A stretch of 64,000 nucleotides of DNA, taken from Bauldia sp. GTDB lineage: Bacteria; Pseudomonadota; Alphaproteobacteria; Rhizobiales; Kaistiaceae. Made by a program: the position numbers and the translations under genes. Positions 34,551 through 44,508 of this stretch are shown piece by piece. The stretch covers positions 1 to 64,000 of the forward strand of contig NZ_JAGRLA010000104.1 of the NCBI RefSeq assembly GCF_020442045.1, read 5' to 3'. Below the pieces are notes generated by a model that saw nothing but the letters and a program-made list of their open reading frames with translations, made no database searches and was not told the origin of the DNA. How positions within the stretch are numbered: the first letter of the stretch is position 1; each line of letters begins with the position of its first letter.

Positions 34551-35051
34551 CTAGCCGGAATAGAAGCTCGTCATCCGCGCCGCGATCTGTTCGCGGCCGA
34601 CACCGACGCTGACCCAGTGCCGCGCTTCCTTGTTGCGGCTGGCCAGTTCGCTGCTGCGTTGCTCGATGACGGCGCCGAAGCGCTCGGCGAGCTTCGGCTC
34701 GGCGGCCAGCAGCGGCGCCAGCGCCTCCTTGCCGATCTCGATCGCCGTGGCCTTGCCCTTGGCCTTCACCGTGGCGCTGCGGCGGTCGCCGGTGATGACC
34801 GCCATCTCGCCGAACACCTCGCCCGGCGCCAGCGTCGCGACAACTCTTTCGCCGCCCGGCTCGTGGACGCTGACGACGACCTTGCCGTCGGTCAGCGCGT
34901 ACATCACCGCGCCCATCTCGCCCTGACGCATGATGACCTCGCCGCGTCCGAACCTGACCTCGCGGGCCGCCGCGGCAAGCGCGTCGAGCTGCCCGGCGTC
35001 GAGCACGACGTTGAAGAACGCGGTCGAATTGAGGATGCCCCTGATGTCCAC
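34551..35051 (-). CDS. Single-domain cyclic-nucleotide-binding protein, copy 2
   Basis: A 166-residue CNB-domain protein: REVRFGRGEVIMRQGEMGAVMYALTDGKVVV, LAPGEVFGEMAVITGDRRSATVKA, and a helical C-terminal tail ending MTSFYSG. No DNA-binding domain. It is paralogous in design to the protein on the other side of ppa. The GTG start giving VDIRGILNSTAFFN has a GGGGGCGAG purine stretch ahead; the frame is open further upstream without similarity. Function unknown; such proteins may respond to nucleotide second messengers. Confidence 0.8.
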   Translation of the reverse strand: MDIRGILNSTAFFNVVLDAGQLDALAAAAREVRFGRGEVIMRQGEMGAVMYALTDGKVVVSVHEPGGERVVATLAPGEVFGEMAVITGDRRSATVKAKGKATAIEIGKEALAPLLAAEPKLAERFGAVIEQRSSELASRNKEARHWVSVGVGREQIAARMTSFYSG

Positions 35052-35110
35052 CTGACTCGCCCCCGGGCGCAATGTTGACCGTGATACTGTCCGCCGGTGC
35101 GGCGGAACCG

Positions 35111-35668
35111 TCAACCCGTCCGCTGCCACCGGGTCACGGAGACGCCCGCCGCCGCGTCGAGGACTTCCGGCGGCGCGGGACGGAGACCGTGCGCGGCGAG
35201 ACTCCCGGCGGCGCTCCGGCCTTCGGACACCGACGAGAATATCGGGATGCCACCGGCTATCCGGACGCCGGCAACGCGCGCGAGATCGAATCGGTCGAAC
35301 CCCGTTTCCAGGAAGAAATCAAAGACCTCCCGGCCACCGGGAATGGCCGCGACGCCACCCTCCGGCGCGACCTCGGCCAGCGCCTTCCCGATGCTCATGC
35401 CGGCCGGATTCCACCACCAGCCGTCGTCGTGCCGTTCGAGGCCGGCGACGGAGCGCGACATCACGAGGCGCCGTCGCCGCTTCGGATTGGGATTAACCTC
35501 GTGGCCGAGCCGTCCGAGAATCGTCACCGCCGCCGTATCAAGCGCCGACTGGAATCGCCGCCAGTCGGCCTCGTTGCGCAACGAGTCGGGGGTCAGTCCG
35601 TCGGCGCCGGCGATCCGGTCGTCCTCGGAGACGATGGCGTGGCCGTGAAAGGTCCAGCGGCCGATCAC
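35111..35668 (-). CDS. Dihydrofolate reductase-like fold protein
   Basis: A 185-residue protein with weak but consistent DHFR/RibD-C features: [12 protein letters not shown] at the first strand, [13 protein letters not shown] in place of the usual GRxT motif, RRRLVMSRS, and [15 protein letters not shown] as the second nucleotide-binding GG motif. Substrate is unknown; it is not a close match to FolA. Its ATG overlaps the pheT stop by 4 bp (ATGA), making it the last gene of the pheS-exonuclease-pheT chain and probably translationally coupled to it. Confidence 0.75.
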   Translation of the reverse strand: MIGRWTFHGHAIVSEDDRIAGADGLTPDSLRNEADWRRFQSALDTAAVTILGRLGHEVNPNPKRRRRLVMSRSVAGLERHDDGWWWNPAGMSIGKALAEVAPEGGVAAIPGGREVFDFFLETGFDRFDLARVAGVRIAGGIPIFSSVSEGRSAAGSLAAHGLRPAPPEVLDAAAGVSVTRWQRTG

Positions 35669-38088
35669 GTCCTGAGCGTGCCGCCGGTCACCTTCTCGAC
35701 CGCCGCGACGATCTTCGCCGATGTCGCGTCGATCTCCTCGTCGGTCAGCGTCTTCTCGGTCGGCTGAAGCACGACCTCGATGGCCAGCGACTTGCGGTCG
35801 GCGCCGATCGCCTCGCTCTCGAAGACGTCGAAGACCGAGACATCGGAGATCAGCTTCCTGTCGGCGCCTTTCGCCGCCCGCATCACCGCCGCCGCGGCGA
35901 CCGAGCGGTCGAGCAGGAAGGCGAAGTCGCGGCGCACCGGCTGGAGATCGGAGAGGGCGAGCGGCGGGCGCGTCCTGGTGGCGCGCGCCTTGGGCTCCGG
36001 AATCGCCTCGAGGATGATCTCGAATCCGGCAAGCGGCCCCGAAACGTCGAGCTCCTCAAGGACCGCCGGGTGGAACTCGCCGAACCAGCCGATCACCGTC
36101 TTCGGTCCCTGCCGGATCGTCCCGGAGCGGCCGGGATGGAACCAGGCCGGCGCGTCGGTGGTGATCTGGACCTTGTCGGCCGAGAGGCCTAGCGCCTCGA
36201 TCAGGGCGATGGCGTCGGCCTTGGCATCGAAGGCCGAGACCGCCGCCGCGGAGCCCGACCAGTGCCGGCCGCCGCCATCCACGCCGGCCGTCCCGCGGCG
36301 GACGCCGGTCGCCGCGGTGCGCTGGTCGTCGGGCCGGTCGCCGCCGTAGACCTGGCCGACCTCGAACAGGGCGAGATCGTCGAAGCCGCGGTCGGCGTTG
36401 CGCTGGGTCGCGGCGATCAGGCCGGGCAGCAGGCTCGGCCGCATGTCGGACATGTCGGCGGCGATCGGATTGGCGAGGATGAGCTCGGGCTGGCCGCCGC
36501 CGAAGGCCTCGGTCTGGCGCGAGGAGATGAACGACCAGGTCACCGCCTCGACCATGCCGCGTGCCGCGAGCGCCCGCTTGGCGGCGCGCGTCCGTGTCTG
36601 GAGCGTGGTCAGCACCGGCTTGAGGCTGCCCGGATCGCGCCGCAGCGGCGTCACCGGCACGCGGTCGACGCCGATGATCCGCACCACCTCCTCGACGAGA
36701 TCGGCCTTGATCGCGACATCCGGCCGCCATGACGGCACGCTGACCACGATGCTGCCCTCCGTCCGGTGCGGCCTGCAACCGAATCCGAGGTCTTCGAGGA
36801 TGCGGGTAGCGTCGCTGACCGAAGGATCGATGCCGGTGAGCCGCTTGATCTCGGCCACCGGGAAATCGATCACGGTCGCGGGTTCCGGCACCTCGCCCGC
36901 GATGAATAGGTCGCTTGGGCTTCCGCCGCAAAGCTCCATCACCATGCGGGTCGCCATCTCCAGCCCGGGAATCATGAAGGCAGGGTCGACGCCGCGCTCG
37001 AAACGGTGGCGCGCGTCGGACTGGACGCCGAGCCGGCGTCCGGTCTGGGCGATGTTCAGCGGCTCCCAGAGCGCCGATTCGATCAGCACGTCGACGGTGT
37101 CCTCGGTGCAGCCGGAATCCTCGCCACCCATGATGCCGGCGAGCGACTCGACGCCGCGATCGTCGGCGATGACGCACATCTCCGGATCGAGCGCATAGGT
37201 CTTGCCGTCGAGCGCGAGGATTTCCTCGCCGTCGCGGGCGCGGCGGACGACGAGGCTGCCGAAGACCTTGGCCGCGTCGAAGACATGCAGCGGCCGGCAG
37301 CGGTCATGGGTGATGAAATTGGTGATATCGACCAGCACGTTGATCGGGCGGAGGCCGATCGAGCGGAGCCGCTGCTGCAGCCATTCCGGCGACGGGCCGT
37401 TCTTCACGCCGCGCACCAGCCGCAGCCCGAAGGCCGGGCAGAGCGACGGCGCGTCGCCGAAATCGAGCGCCACCGAGACCGGGCAGGGTCCGTCTCCCTT
37501 GACCGGCTCGACCGGCCGCAGGATAGCCCTGCCCTCGCCCGCCGCCGCGAGGTCACGGGCGATGCCGGTGACGCCGAGCGCGTCGGGCCGGTTCGGGGTG
37601 ATGGCGACATCGAAGACCGGATCGTCGAGGCCGGCATAATCGGCATAGGGCGTGCCGACCGGCGCGTCCTCGGGCAGGTCGACGATGCCGGTATGGTCGT
37701 CGGAGAGGCCGAGCTCGCGCTCCGACAGCAGCATGCCGTTCGATTCGACGCCGCGGATCACGCCCTTCTTGAGGTCGACGCCGGTGCCGGGAACACGGGT
37801 GCCGGCCGGGGCGAAGACGCCCTTCATCCCGGCCCGCGCATTCGGCGCGCCGCAGACCACCTGGACCTCGCTGCCGTCGCCGGGATCGACGACGCAGACC
37901 CGCAGCCGGTCGGCATTCGGGTGTGGCTCGGCCGAGACCACCCGGGCGATGCGGAACGGCGCGAAGTCCTTGGTCAGATCCTCGACGCCTTCGACCTCGA
38001 GGCCGATCATCGTCAGCTTGTCGGCGATCCCGTCGACGGTGGCGATGGTGTCGAGATGCTCCTTGAGCCAGGACAGGGTGAATTTCAT
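35665..38088 (-). CDS. pheT: Phenylalanyl-tRNA synthetase beta subunit
   Basis: The beta subunit of the alpha2-beta2 enzyme that charges tRNA-Phe; it binds tRNA and edits mischarged Tyr. The 807-residue protein begins [14 protein letters not shown]. It then has the EMAP-like tRNA-binding domain ([31 protein letters not shown]) and the B3/4 editing domain ([24 protein letters not shown]). The B5 domain follows ([21 protein letters not shown]) and the FDX-ACB domain closes it ([16 protein letters not shown]). The ATG overlaps the stop of the exonuclease gene (ATGA). Confidence 0.96.
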   Translation of the reverse strand: MKFTLSWLKEHLDTIATVDGIADKLTMIGLEVEGVEDLTKDFAPFRIARVVSAEPHPNADRLRVCVVDPGDGSEVQVVCGAPNARAGMKGVFAPAGTRVPGTGVDLKKGVIRGVESNGMLLSERELGLSDDHTGIVDLPEDAPVGTPYADYAGLDDPVFDVAITPNRPDALGVTGIARDLAAAGEGRAILRPVEPVKGDGPCPVSVALDFGDAPSLCPAFGLRLVRGVKNGPSPEWLQQRLRSIGLRPINVLVDITNFITHDRCRPLHVFDAAKVFGSLVVRRARDGEEILALDGKTYALDPEMCVIADDRGVESLAGIMGGEDSGCTEDTVDVLIESALWEPLNIAQTGRRLGVQSDARHRFERGVDPAFMIPGLEMATRMVMELCGGSPSDLFIAGEVPEPATVIDFPVAEIKRLTGIDPSVSDATRILEDLGFGCRPHRTEGSIVVSVPSWRPDVAIKADLVEEVVRIIGVDRVPVTPLRRDPGSLKPVLTTLQTRTRAAKRALAARGMVEAVTWSFISSRQTEAFGGGQPELILANPIAADMSDMRPSLLPGLIAATQRNADRGFDDLALFEVGQVYGGDRPDDQRTAATGVRRGTAGVDGGGRHWSGSAAAVSAFDAKADAIALIEALGLSADKVQITTDAPAWFHPGRSGTIRQGPKTVIGWFGEFHPAVLEELDVSGPLAGFEIILEAIPEPKARATRTRPPLALSDLQPVRRDFAFLLDRSVAAAAVMRAAKGADRKLISDVSVFDVFESEAIGADRKSLAIEVVLQPTEKTLTDEEIDATSAKIVAAVEKVTGGTLRT

Positions 38089-38702
38089 GACATTGCGCTT
38101 TCGGTCTTGCGGGCGGCCGCCATATCGAGAAGGCGGGCGAGGACATTGGCGTAGCCGAGCGCGTCGTCGATCGCCCGGTGGGTATGGGGCACGTTGCCGA
38201 GCCACTCGGCGTCGAAGGGCTTGCCCATCATCGTCACCTGATCGAGCCCGGTGACCGCGGCGGCGAAGGAGGCGATGTCGAGGCCGACGCCGGAAAAGAG
38301 CGGCGTTCCCGCGCCCGGCATGGTCATGATCCGCTTGCCGGCGAAGACATCGAGATAGTGGTCGATCCACACCCCGTCGAGCATCAGCGGCCGGGCGGCG
38401 AAAACCCGCGGCACCGGCAGGCTTTCCAGCCACGCGACGTAGCGTGGCATGATCGTTTCCGGCGGCTCCGGGTCGCGGGTTGCCTCGGCATGGGCCTCCG
38501 GGTGGGTGGCCCACCAGGCCGTGGTCCGTTCGTCCGGGCCATGGCCGGCGCGCGGCGTGAGCACCGCCTCGAACTGGTCGAGCACCGCGCCGCGCCCGTC
38601 GATCGCCACCGAGGCGAAGCTCAGCATCGAATTGCGGAGCGGGCTCGGCCCGTCGAGCTCGACGTCGGTGACGACGAAGGTCGTACCCTCGGCCGGTGTC
38701 AC
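38085..38702 (-). CDS. DEDDh-family 3'-5' exonuclease-like protein embedded between pheS and pheT
   Basis: A 205-residue RNase H-fold exonuclease-like protein. Asp13 and Glu15 in [12 protein letters not shown] give the DxE motif, [21 protein letters not shown] supplies the next Asp, and [20 protein letters not shown] supplies the His/Asp of motif III, so a DEDDh active site looks complete. The substrate could be RNA or DNA. The GTG start overlaps the pheS stop (GTGA) and the stop overlaps the pheT start (ATGA). Synthesis is therefore likely coupled to both synthetase subunits. Confidence 0.82.
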   Translation of the reverse strand: MTPAEGTTFVVTDVELDGPSPLRNSMLSFASVAIDGRGAVLDQFEAVLTPRAGHGPDERTTAWWATHPEAHAEATRDPEPPETIMPRYVAWLESLPVPRVFAARPLMLDGVWIDHYLDVFAGKRIMTMPGAGTPLFSGVGLDIASFAAAVTGLDQVTMMGKPFDAEWLGNVPHTHRAIDDALGYANVLARLLDMAAARKTESAMS

Positions 38703-39796
38703 GACGACAGCCCCCTTGCCAGCGACGGCAGGTCGAGCGGACGGAAGCCGTAGTGGTTCAGCCAGCGCACGTCGGCGTCGAAGAAGGCGCGGAGGTCCGG
38801 CATGCCGTATTTCAGCATGGCGATGCGGTCGATCCCCATCCCCCAGGCAAAGCCCTGGACCTTGTCGGGATCGAGCCCGCCATAGCGGATGACGTTCGGG
38901 TGGACCATGCCGCAGCCGAGGATCTCCATCCAGTCGTCGCCGGTGCCGAAACGGACCTCCGAACCCGAGCGGTCGCACTGGATATCGACCTCCATCGACG
39001 GCTCGGTGAAGGGGAAGAAGGACGGGCGGAACCGCATGTTGATCCGGTCGACCTCGAAGAAGGCCTTGCAGAATTCCTCCAGCACCCATTTCAGCGTGCC
39101 GATGGTCGATTCTTCATCGAGCACCAGCCCCTCGATCTGATGGAACATCGGGGTGTGGGTCTGGTCGGAATCGAAGCGGTAGGTGCGGCCGGGGATGACG
39201 ACACGGATCGGCGGTGTCTCGGTCTCCATCGTCCTGATCTGGACCGGCGAGGTGTGGGTGCGCAGCAGCATGCGCGAGCCGTCCTCCTTCGGATTGAAGA
39301 AGAAGGTGTCGTGCATCTCGCGCGCCGGATGCCCCTCGGGGAAGTTCAGCGCCGTGAAATTGTAATAGTCGGATTCGATATCCGGCCCCTCGGCGATGGC
39401 GAAGCCGAGATCGGCGAAGATCGCGGTGATCTCGTCGATCACCTGGCTGACCGGATGGATGCGGCCGGTCTCCAGCCCCGAGGGGCGGACCGGCAGCGTG
39501 ACGTCTACCCGCTCCTCCTCGAGGCGGCGGACGAGCTCGGCCTCCTTCAGCACCTCGCGGCGGGCGGCGATCGCCTGGTTGATACGGTCCTTCAGGCCGT
39601 TCAGCGCCGGCCCCATCACCTTCCGCTCGTCCGGGGTCATGGCGCCGAGGCCCTTGAGGAGCTCCGACACCGCGCCCTTCTTGCCGAGCGCCGCTACCCG
39701 CTCCGCCTCCAGCGCCGTCTCGTCGGCGGCAGCCGCGATGCGGTGAAGCAGGTCCTTCTCGAGCGCCTGGAGATCGGTATTGGCCACAGTATTCAT
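38699..39796 (-). CDS. pheS: Phenylalanyl-tRNA synthetase alpha subunit
   Basis: Catalytic subunit of PheRS. The 365-residue protein has the N-terminal coiled coil (residues 1-100). The class II motifs are motif 1 [20 protein letters not shown], motif 2 [15 protein letters not shown] with [20 protein letters not shown], and motif 3 [20 protein letters not shown] near the C-terminus. It starts 10 bp after the stop of a Rieske oxygenase gene, which separates it from rplT, and is followed by the overlapping exonuclease gene. Confidence 0.96.
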   Translation of the reverse strand: MNTVANTDLQALEKDLLHRIAAAADETALEAERVAALGKKGAVSELLKGLGAMTPDERKVMGPALNGLKDRINQAIAARREVLKEAELVRRLEEERVDVTLPVRPSGLETGRIHPVSQVIDEITAIFADLGFAIAEGPDIESDYYNFTALNFPEGHPAREMHDTFFFNPKEDGSRMLLRTHTSPVQIRTMETETPPIRVVIPGRTYRFDSDQTHTPMFHQIEGLVLDEESTIGTLKWVLEEFCKAFFEVDRINMRFRPSFFPFTEPSMEVDIQCDRSGSEVRFGTGDDWMEILGCGMVHPNVIRYGGLDPDKVQGFAWGMGIDRIAMLKYGMPDLRAFFDADVRWLNHYGFRPLDLPSLARGLSS

Positions 39797-39806
39797 CGGA
39801 AAGTCC

Positions 39807-40862
39807 TCAGCTCATCCAGCGCAGCGTTCGCGGCTTCAGCGGGTTCTCGAAGGCGCGGCCTTCCCTCGCCGCGTTCGCCCATTCGTCCTTGACGTGCATC
39901 CACCAGCGCGCCTGGGTATCGGCGTCGTTGATCAGCATCACCTTCGGCGCCGTCATCAGGCCCTCGCGCTGGCGGATGACGACGACACGGTCCTGGTCGA
40001 GGAAGACCCGCATCAGGTGGCGGGCGAGCGGCGCCAACGGCCTCACCCAGCCCGGCGTCGTCCAGAACATCTGGTGTACCTCGGTCGCCTCGTCGGTGAT
40101 CGGGGTGATGGCGGTCAGCCCCACCACCGCATGCCTGTCGCCGCGGATCTCCTCGATGCGCAGCCCCGGCAGCCGGTAGGTGATCTCGGTCGAGACATTC
40201 TTGCCGAGCAGCTTGTAGACGAGGTTCTGCGGCGGCAGGTCGTGGCGCACCATCTTCCAGCCGAGGTCCGACGGCTCGAAGGCCTTCTCCTTGGGGCGGA
40301 GCTTGCGCGCCTGGCGCTTGAACCACCAGGAGGTATGGACATAGGCGGCGTGGGTCGGGTCCATCAGGCCGAAGGCGGCGTGGTCGGCCGAACAGGCGAA
40401 ATGCATCTGGATCGCCAGCGTCGGCCCGACGTCATCGGCGAAGACCGGCAGCGCCGGCGGCGTCGCCTCGTCTCCCGAGGGCTGCTCCTCGCCTTGCGCG
40501 AAATAGACCCAGATCAGGCCCTGGCGCTCGACGCAAGGGTAGGCGTTGGTGCGGATCTTCGAGATATCGGCCTGCTGGCCCTCGCGCAGCGACGGGATCG
40601 CCCGGCAGGCGCCGTCGCGGCCGAAGCGCCAGCCGTGATAGGCGCATTCGATGGTCTCGCCATCGAACCTGCCGTAGCGCAGCGGGATGCCGCGATGCGG
40701 ACAGATGTCGCGGATGGCAAAGACCGAGCCGTCGGCGGCGCGGCCGATCAGCACCGGTTCGCCGAGCATGGCGACCGGAACGGTGGTGCCGCGCCGGACT
40801 TTTGCGCCCGGCATCGCGACGTACCACAGACCGCGGAGCAGCTCCGCCTTCAGGCCTTGCAT
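39807..40862 (-). CDS. Rieske non-heme iron oxygenase (ring-hydroxylating type)
   Basis: A 351-residue Rieske oxygenase. The [2Fe-2S] ligands are Cys54 and His56 (CPHRG) and Cys73 and His76 (CAYHGW). The catalytic non-heme iron ligands fit Asp168, His171 and His176 in [11 protein letters not shown]. No ferredoxin or reductase partner gene is nearby. The substrate is unknown; shape and length recall VanA/phenylpropionate-type or choline/betaine demethylase-like oxygenases. It lies 74 bp behind rplT and 10 bp ahead of pheS, inside a normally all-translation operon. Confidence 0.88.
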   Translation of the reverse strand: MQGLKAELLRGLWYVAMPGAKVRRGTTVPVAMLGEPVLIGRAADGSVFAIRDICPHRGIPLRYGRFDGETIECAYHGWRFGRDGACRAIPSLREGQQADISKIRTNAYPCVERQGLIWVYFAQGEEQPSGDEATPPALPVFADDVGPTLAIQMHFACSADHAAFGLMDPTHAAYVHTSWWFKRQARKLRPKEKAFEPSDLGWKMVRHDLPPQNLVYKLLGKNVSTEITYRLPGLRIEEIRGDRHAVVGLTAITPITDEATEVHQMFWTTPGWVRPLAPLARHLMRVFLDQDRVVVIRQREGLMTAPKVMLINDADTQARWWMHVKDEWANAAREGRAFENPLKPRTLRWMS

Positions 40863-40936
40863 TGATGTCTATCCCGCGAGCGCGCCGTCCGCCCTGTTCT
40901 CGGAGCGGCGTTCGCCGGAAGGCTTTGGCGCGCGGC

Positions 40937-41293
40937 TTACTGGAGCGCGCCCTGGGCCTTTGCGACGAGCGCCTGGAAGGCAGCCGGCTCACGGACGGCG
41001 AGGTCGGCCAGCACCTTCCGGTCTACTTCGACCCCGGCCTTGCCGAGGCCGTCGATAAATCGGCCGTAGGTCAGACCATGCTCGCGCGCAGCCGCGTTGA
41101 TGCGCTGGATCCACAGCGCGCGGAACGAGCGCTTGCGGTTCTTGCGGTCGCGATAGGAATATTGCGCGGCCTTGTCGACCGCCGCCTTGGCGGTGCGGAT
41201 GGTGTTCTTGCGCCGGCCGTAATAGCCCTTCGCGCGGGCGAGGACCTTCTTGTGCCGGGCATGGGCGGTGACGCCGCGTTTGACGCGTGACAT
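40937..41293 (-). CDS. rplT: 50S ribosomal protein L20
   Basis: L20, 118 residues, binds 23S rRNA early in 50S assembly. It is strongly basic with the signature [21 protein letters not shown], followed by [20 protein letters not shown]. The gene follows rpmI by 24 bp in the infC-rpmI-rplT order. Confidence 0.98.
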   Translation of the reverse strand: MSRVKRGVTAHARHKKVLARAKGYYGRRKNTIRTAKAAVDKAAQYSYRDRKNRKRSFRALWIQRINAAAREHGLTYGRFIDGLGKAGVEVDRKVLADLAVREPAAFQALVAKAQGALQ

Positions 41294-41317
41294 GAGGATT
41301 CTCCGGTAAGGCTGGGT

Positions 41318-41518
41318 TCAGGCGTTCGGCAGGAAGTGCTTCTTGATGATGCGGGCATCCTGGTCGGAAAGGACCATCGTCCCCCGCGCCTGACGAATGA
41401 ACTTGTTGGTGCGCTTGATCATGCCATGCCGCTTGCCGGCCTGCGCGACCATAACCTTGCCGGTTCCGGTCACCTTGAATCGCTTCTTGGCGCCCGATTT
41501 GGTCTTCATCTTGGGCAT
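41318..41518 (-). CDS. rpmI: 50S ribosomal protein L35
   Basis: L35, 66 residues, very basic: [37 protein letters not shown], and the C-terminal [10 protein letters not shown]. The start at MPKMKTKSG is the conserved one; ten in-frame codons upstream are not conserved. It lies 220 bp after infC, a larger gap than usual. Confidence 0.97.
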   Translation of the reverse strand: MPKMKTKSGAKKRFKVTGTGKVMVAQAGKRHGMIKRTNKFIRQARGTMVLSDQDARIIKKHFLPNA

Positions 41519-41706
41519 TTGGCTCTCCATGCAGCCTGTCGCGGACAACGATGCCGCCGGCCAGTTAGACGTTCATCTGAGCATTCGAGCCGCCACGGCA
41601 TGCCCTTTTGAGGCCGGGCGGCTCGGAACCGCGGGGTTATACAGACTGGACGGACGCCGCACAAGCGTGCCCACGGCCAAAAATCGCCGCGCCCGCCACT
41701 GCCGGT

Positions 41707-41728
41707 CCGGCCCGTTCAAGCGGGCCGG
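41707..41728 (-). other. Stable hairpin just downstream of infC
   Basis: CCGGCCCG and CGGGCCGG form a perfect 8-bp stem around a 6-nt loop, 10 bp after the infC stop on the minus strand. No T-run follows, so it is more likely an attenuation or RNA-processing element between infC and rpmI than a full terminator. Confidence 0.5.
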
Positions 41729-41738
41729 CCACTGGGCT

Positions 41739-42284
41739 TCAGCGCGGCGCCAGCACCATGGTCATCTGGCGTCCCTCGAGACGGGGCTCGGACTCGACCT
41801 TGGCGAAATCCGCCGTCTCGTCCTTGACCCGGTCGAGCAACCTGACACCGAGTTCCTGGTGGGCCATCTCGCGGCCGCGAAAGCGGAGGGTCACCTTGAC
41901 CTTGTCGCCTTCCTCGAAGAAGCGTTTCACAGAGCGCATCTTCACCTCATAGTCATGGGTGTCGATGTTCGGCCGCATCTTTATCTCTTTGATTTCGACC
42001 GTCTTCTGCTTCTTGCGGGCTTCCGCCGCCTTCTTCTGGGCCTGGTACTTATACCGGCCGAAATCGAGGGCCTTGCAGACCGGCGGAACGGAATTCGGGG
42101 CTATCTCGACAAGGTCGAGACCCGCCTCGGCCGCCAGTTCCAGGGCGCGCTCGATCGGTACGGTGCCCAGATTGGCACCTTCGGCATCGATATACTGAAC
42201 TTCGCTGACGCGAATCTCCTCATTGACCCGGGGGCCTTCCTTGGCCGCCGTCGGGGGGGCTCTATGGGGCCTGCGAATGGCCAT
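41739..42284 (-). CDS. infC: Translation initiation factor IF-3
   Basis: IF-3 binds the 30S subunit and proofreads start-codon/initiator-tRNA pairing. The 181-residue protein has the N-domain [20 protein letters not shown], the linker [19 protein letters not shown] and the C-domain [19 protein letters not shown] lies almost against the ATG; the first 15 residues (RRPHRAPPT...) are less conserved, so the start is less certain than the rest. It heads the infC-rpmI-rplT block and is divergent from the hydrolase gene. Confidence 0.96.
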   Translation of the reverse strand: MAIRRPHRAPPTAAKEGPRVNEEIRVSEVQYIDAEGANLGTVPIERALELAAEAGLDLVEIAPNSVPPVCKALDFGRYKYQAQKKAAEARKKQKTVEIKEIKMRPNIDTHDYEVKMRSVKRFFEEGDKVKVTLRFRGREMAHQELGVRLLDRVKDETADFAKVESEPRLEGRQMTMVLAPR

Positions 42285-42465
42285 TCTCCTCTAGAATTGT
42301 ACACAATAGCCCGCATCCCGCCCGATATCGCACGGCCGGTGCAGACAGCGAAGGATTCCTGCAAAGCCGACGGGAAGTCAACCAATTCGATCCGGGACGG
42401 GTTCCACCGGCAAGGAACGCGATATAGGCATTCGGAACCCCGTTCGCCAGCCGGAGGATGCGAGA

Positions 42466-43251
42466 ATGACCGAAGCCAGCCCCGAGGAGATCACCGCCGG
42501 CAGTGGCGAAGACGCCCGGCGGATCGCCGTATTGTCACGGCCCGGCGGGGAGCCGGGCATCTTCTGGCTCGGCGGCTTCGCCTCCGACATGGCCGGCACC
42601 AAGGCCGAAGCGCTGGACTCTTTCGCGGCCGCCCGCGGCCTCGCGATGACCCGCTTCGACTATTCCGGCCACGGTCGGTCGGGGGGCCGTTTCGAGGATG
42701 GCACCATCTCGCTGTGGCTGGAGGAATCGCTCGCCGTCTTTGACCGGACCGCCGGCCCGCAGATCGTCGTCGGCTCGTCGATGGGCGGATGGTTGGCACT
42801 GCTCCTCGCCGAGGCGCACCGCGAAAAGGTCGGCGCAAAGGGGAGCCGGCTCGCCGGCCTCGTCCTCATCGCCCCCGCCGTCGACATGACCCGGGCGCTG
42901 ATGTGGGAGACGATGAGCAAGCGCGACCGCAAGGAACTCACCGAAACCGGAATGTTTCGCGCCCCGAGCGACTATTCCGACAGCGGCTACGTCATCACCC
43001 GGAAACTGATCGAGGACGGCGACCGGCATCTTTTCGGCGACCGGCTGATCGAGACCGGCTGCCCGGTGCATATCCTCCAGGGGATACGCGACACGGATGT
43101 GCCCTGGCGCCACGCCACCGGCCTCGTCTCGCGGCTTGCCAGCGACGACGTGGTGCTGACCCTCGTCAAGGACGGCGACCACCGCCTATCGCGGCCCGAG
43201 GATCTCGAACGCCTCGAAGCGGCGATCGCCGGCATCATCGATGGCGACTAG
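42466..43251 (+). CDS. Alpha/beta hydrolase (esterase/acylase type, ABHD10-like)
   Basis: A 261-residue alpha/beta-fold hydrolase. The nucleophile elbow GSSMGGW gives Ser105; Asp209 or Asp211 (GIRDTDVPW) and His239 (KDGDHRLS) complete the triad. The early FDYSGHGRSGG and WLGGFASDM segments resemble ABHD10-type esterases and dipeptidyl-peptidase-like hydrolases. Natural substrate unknown. Its stop overlaps the stop of the oppositely oriented epimerase-like gene by 4 bp. Confidence 0.88.
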   Translation: MTEASPEEITAGSGEDARRIAVLSRPGGEPGIFWLGGFASDMAGTKAEALDSFAAARGLAMTRFDYSGHGRSGGRFEDGTISLWLEESLAVFDRTAGPQIVVGSSMGGWLALLLAEAHREKVGAKGSRLAGLVLIAPAVDMTRALMWETMSKRDRKELTETGMFRAPSDYSDSGYVITRKLIEDGDRHLFGDRLIETGCPVHILQGIRDTDVPWRHATGLVSRLASDDVVLTLVKDGDHRLSRPEDLERLEAAIAGIIDGD

Positions 43252-44126
43252 CCTTCGCCTTTCCAGTTTCCCTCACGCCACAGCGCACCAAGACCCTCAC
43301 GATAGGTCGGATGGCGGAGCGTGACCCCAAGCTCGTCCTTGATACGACGGTTCGAAACCCGCTTGTTCTCGCCATAGAAGGAGCGGGCCATCGGCGAGAG
43401 CTCCGCTTCGTCAAAGGGGATCGCCGACGGCGCCGCGACGCCCATCAGCCCCGCGGCATAGGCGACCACATCCTGCGGCGGCGCCGGCTCGTCATCGGCG
43501 AGGTTGTAGATGCGGGTCGCCGGCCGGGCGGCGGCGGCGGCGAGCGTCGTCGCGATGTCGGCGACGTGGATGCGGTTGAAGACCTGGCCGGGCTTGACCA
43601 GCCGCCGCGCCTTGCCTTCTGCGAGGTTGGCGAGCGCGTTACGGCCCGGCCCGTAGATGCCGGCGATGCGGAAGATGCCGAGCGGGACGCCCTGCTCGCC
43701 CGCGAGGCCAGCCCACTCCTGCTCCGCCTCGAGCCGCGCTTCGGATCGGCCGCGGCGCGGCCGGGGCGTCGTCTCCTCGTCGATCCAGGCGCCGCCATGG
43801 TCGCCATAGACGCCGACGGTCGAGAGGTAGCCGACCCAGGCGAGCTTCCGGGCCGCGCGGATATCGCCGCGATGATGGCGGAGGACGCGGTCGCCCTCCT
43901 CTCCCGGCGCGATCGAGACGAGGAGGTGGGTCGCCTCGCCCAACGCTTCCGCGACGCCATCGCCGGGCCGCGTGCCGTCGAAGGCCAGCGTCGTGATGCC
44001 GTCGGCCCGGAGCGCCGCCGCCTTCTCGGGGCCGCGCACCGTGCCGCCGATCGTCTCGGCCCGATCGCGAACCGCCGCGACGAAGGCGGTCGCGCTGTAG
44101 CCGAGGCCGAGGACAAAGAGCCGCAT
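43248..44126 (-). CDS. NAD-dependent epimerase/dehydratase-like protein (YeeZ-type SDR)
   Basis: A 292-residue extended SDR-like protein with an N-terminal Rossmann motif FVLGLGYSATAF, VGYLSTVGVYGDHGG, FRIAGIYGPGRNAL and FNRIHVADIA. The usual YxxxK is not obvious, as in YeeZ homologues, so catalysis is uncertain. It starts 25 bp after the stop of the small repeat protein and shares the strand with queG and GST genes. Confidence 0.82.
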   Translation of the reverse strand: MRLFVLGLGYSATAFVAAVRDRAETIGGTVRGPEKAAALRADGITTLAFDGTRPGDGVAEALGEATHLLVSIAPGEEGDRVLRHHRGDIRAARKLAWVGYLSTVGVYGDHGGAWIDEETTPRPRRGRSEARLEAEQEWAGLAGEQGVPLGIFRIAGIYGPGRNALANLAEGKARRLVKPGQVFNRIHVADIATTLAAAAARPATRIYNLADDEPAPPQDVVAYAAGLMGVAAPSAIPFDEAELSPMARSFYGENKRVSNRRIKDELGVTLRHPTYREGLGALWREGNWKGEG

Positions 44127-44151
44127 CAGGCGTCCCGCGTGCCGGCTGGAA

Positions 44152-44508
44152 TCACCGTCGCCGCCGGCCGCTCCCGTCGTCCGGCCTTTCGATTTCCCGG
44201 ACCTCGCCCAGTTCCAGCGTCCCGATCCTGAGCCGGTCGAACCGCGCTTCCTTTGTCGTCAGCCGGCCGATGGCGAGACGCCCGATGGCCAGCGCACCAA
44301 TCGCCAGGGCGCCGATCGCGAAAGCCCCCGCCGCGACGGCGCCGAATGAGCCGGCTCCGACCGCCTGGCGGCCGACGGCCTGGGCGCGGAGCGCCTGCGC
44401 GCGCAGCCGGTCCTCGTGAAGCGCGGCGTGGTCCTTCGAGCCCGGGGGCACCAGTTCACCTTCCGGCGCGTCGGCCGTCGCCGGTGTCTTGCCTTCAGTC
44501 GATATCAT
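44152..44508 (-). CDS. Small protein with AIGxL pentad repeats, function unknown
   Basis: A 118-residue protein. The N-terminal 50 residues are polar and charged; then come consecutive five-residue units [30 protein letters not shown], followed by [15 protein letters not shown]. The period of five suggests a pentapeptide-like beta-helix or a glycine-zipper membrane segment. I do not recognise a named family function. The ATG lies inside the end of queG (14-bp overlap), so it is probably co-translated with it, and an epimerase-like gene follows after 25 bp. Confidence 0.7.
   Translation of the reverse strand: MISTEGKTPATADAPEGELVPPGSKDHAALHEDRLRAQALRAQAVGRQAVGAGSFGAVAAGAFAIGALAIGALAIGRLAIGRLTTKEARFDRLRIGTLELGEVREIERPDDGSGRRRR

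Noticed and set aside
42296-42307. ATTGT-AC-ACAAT inverted repeat with TACAAT just ahead of infC as a promoter/operator
   Set aside because: No -35 element at a suitable distance and the -10 would lie within about 15 bp of the start codon; short repeats of this size occur by chance.
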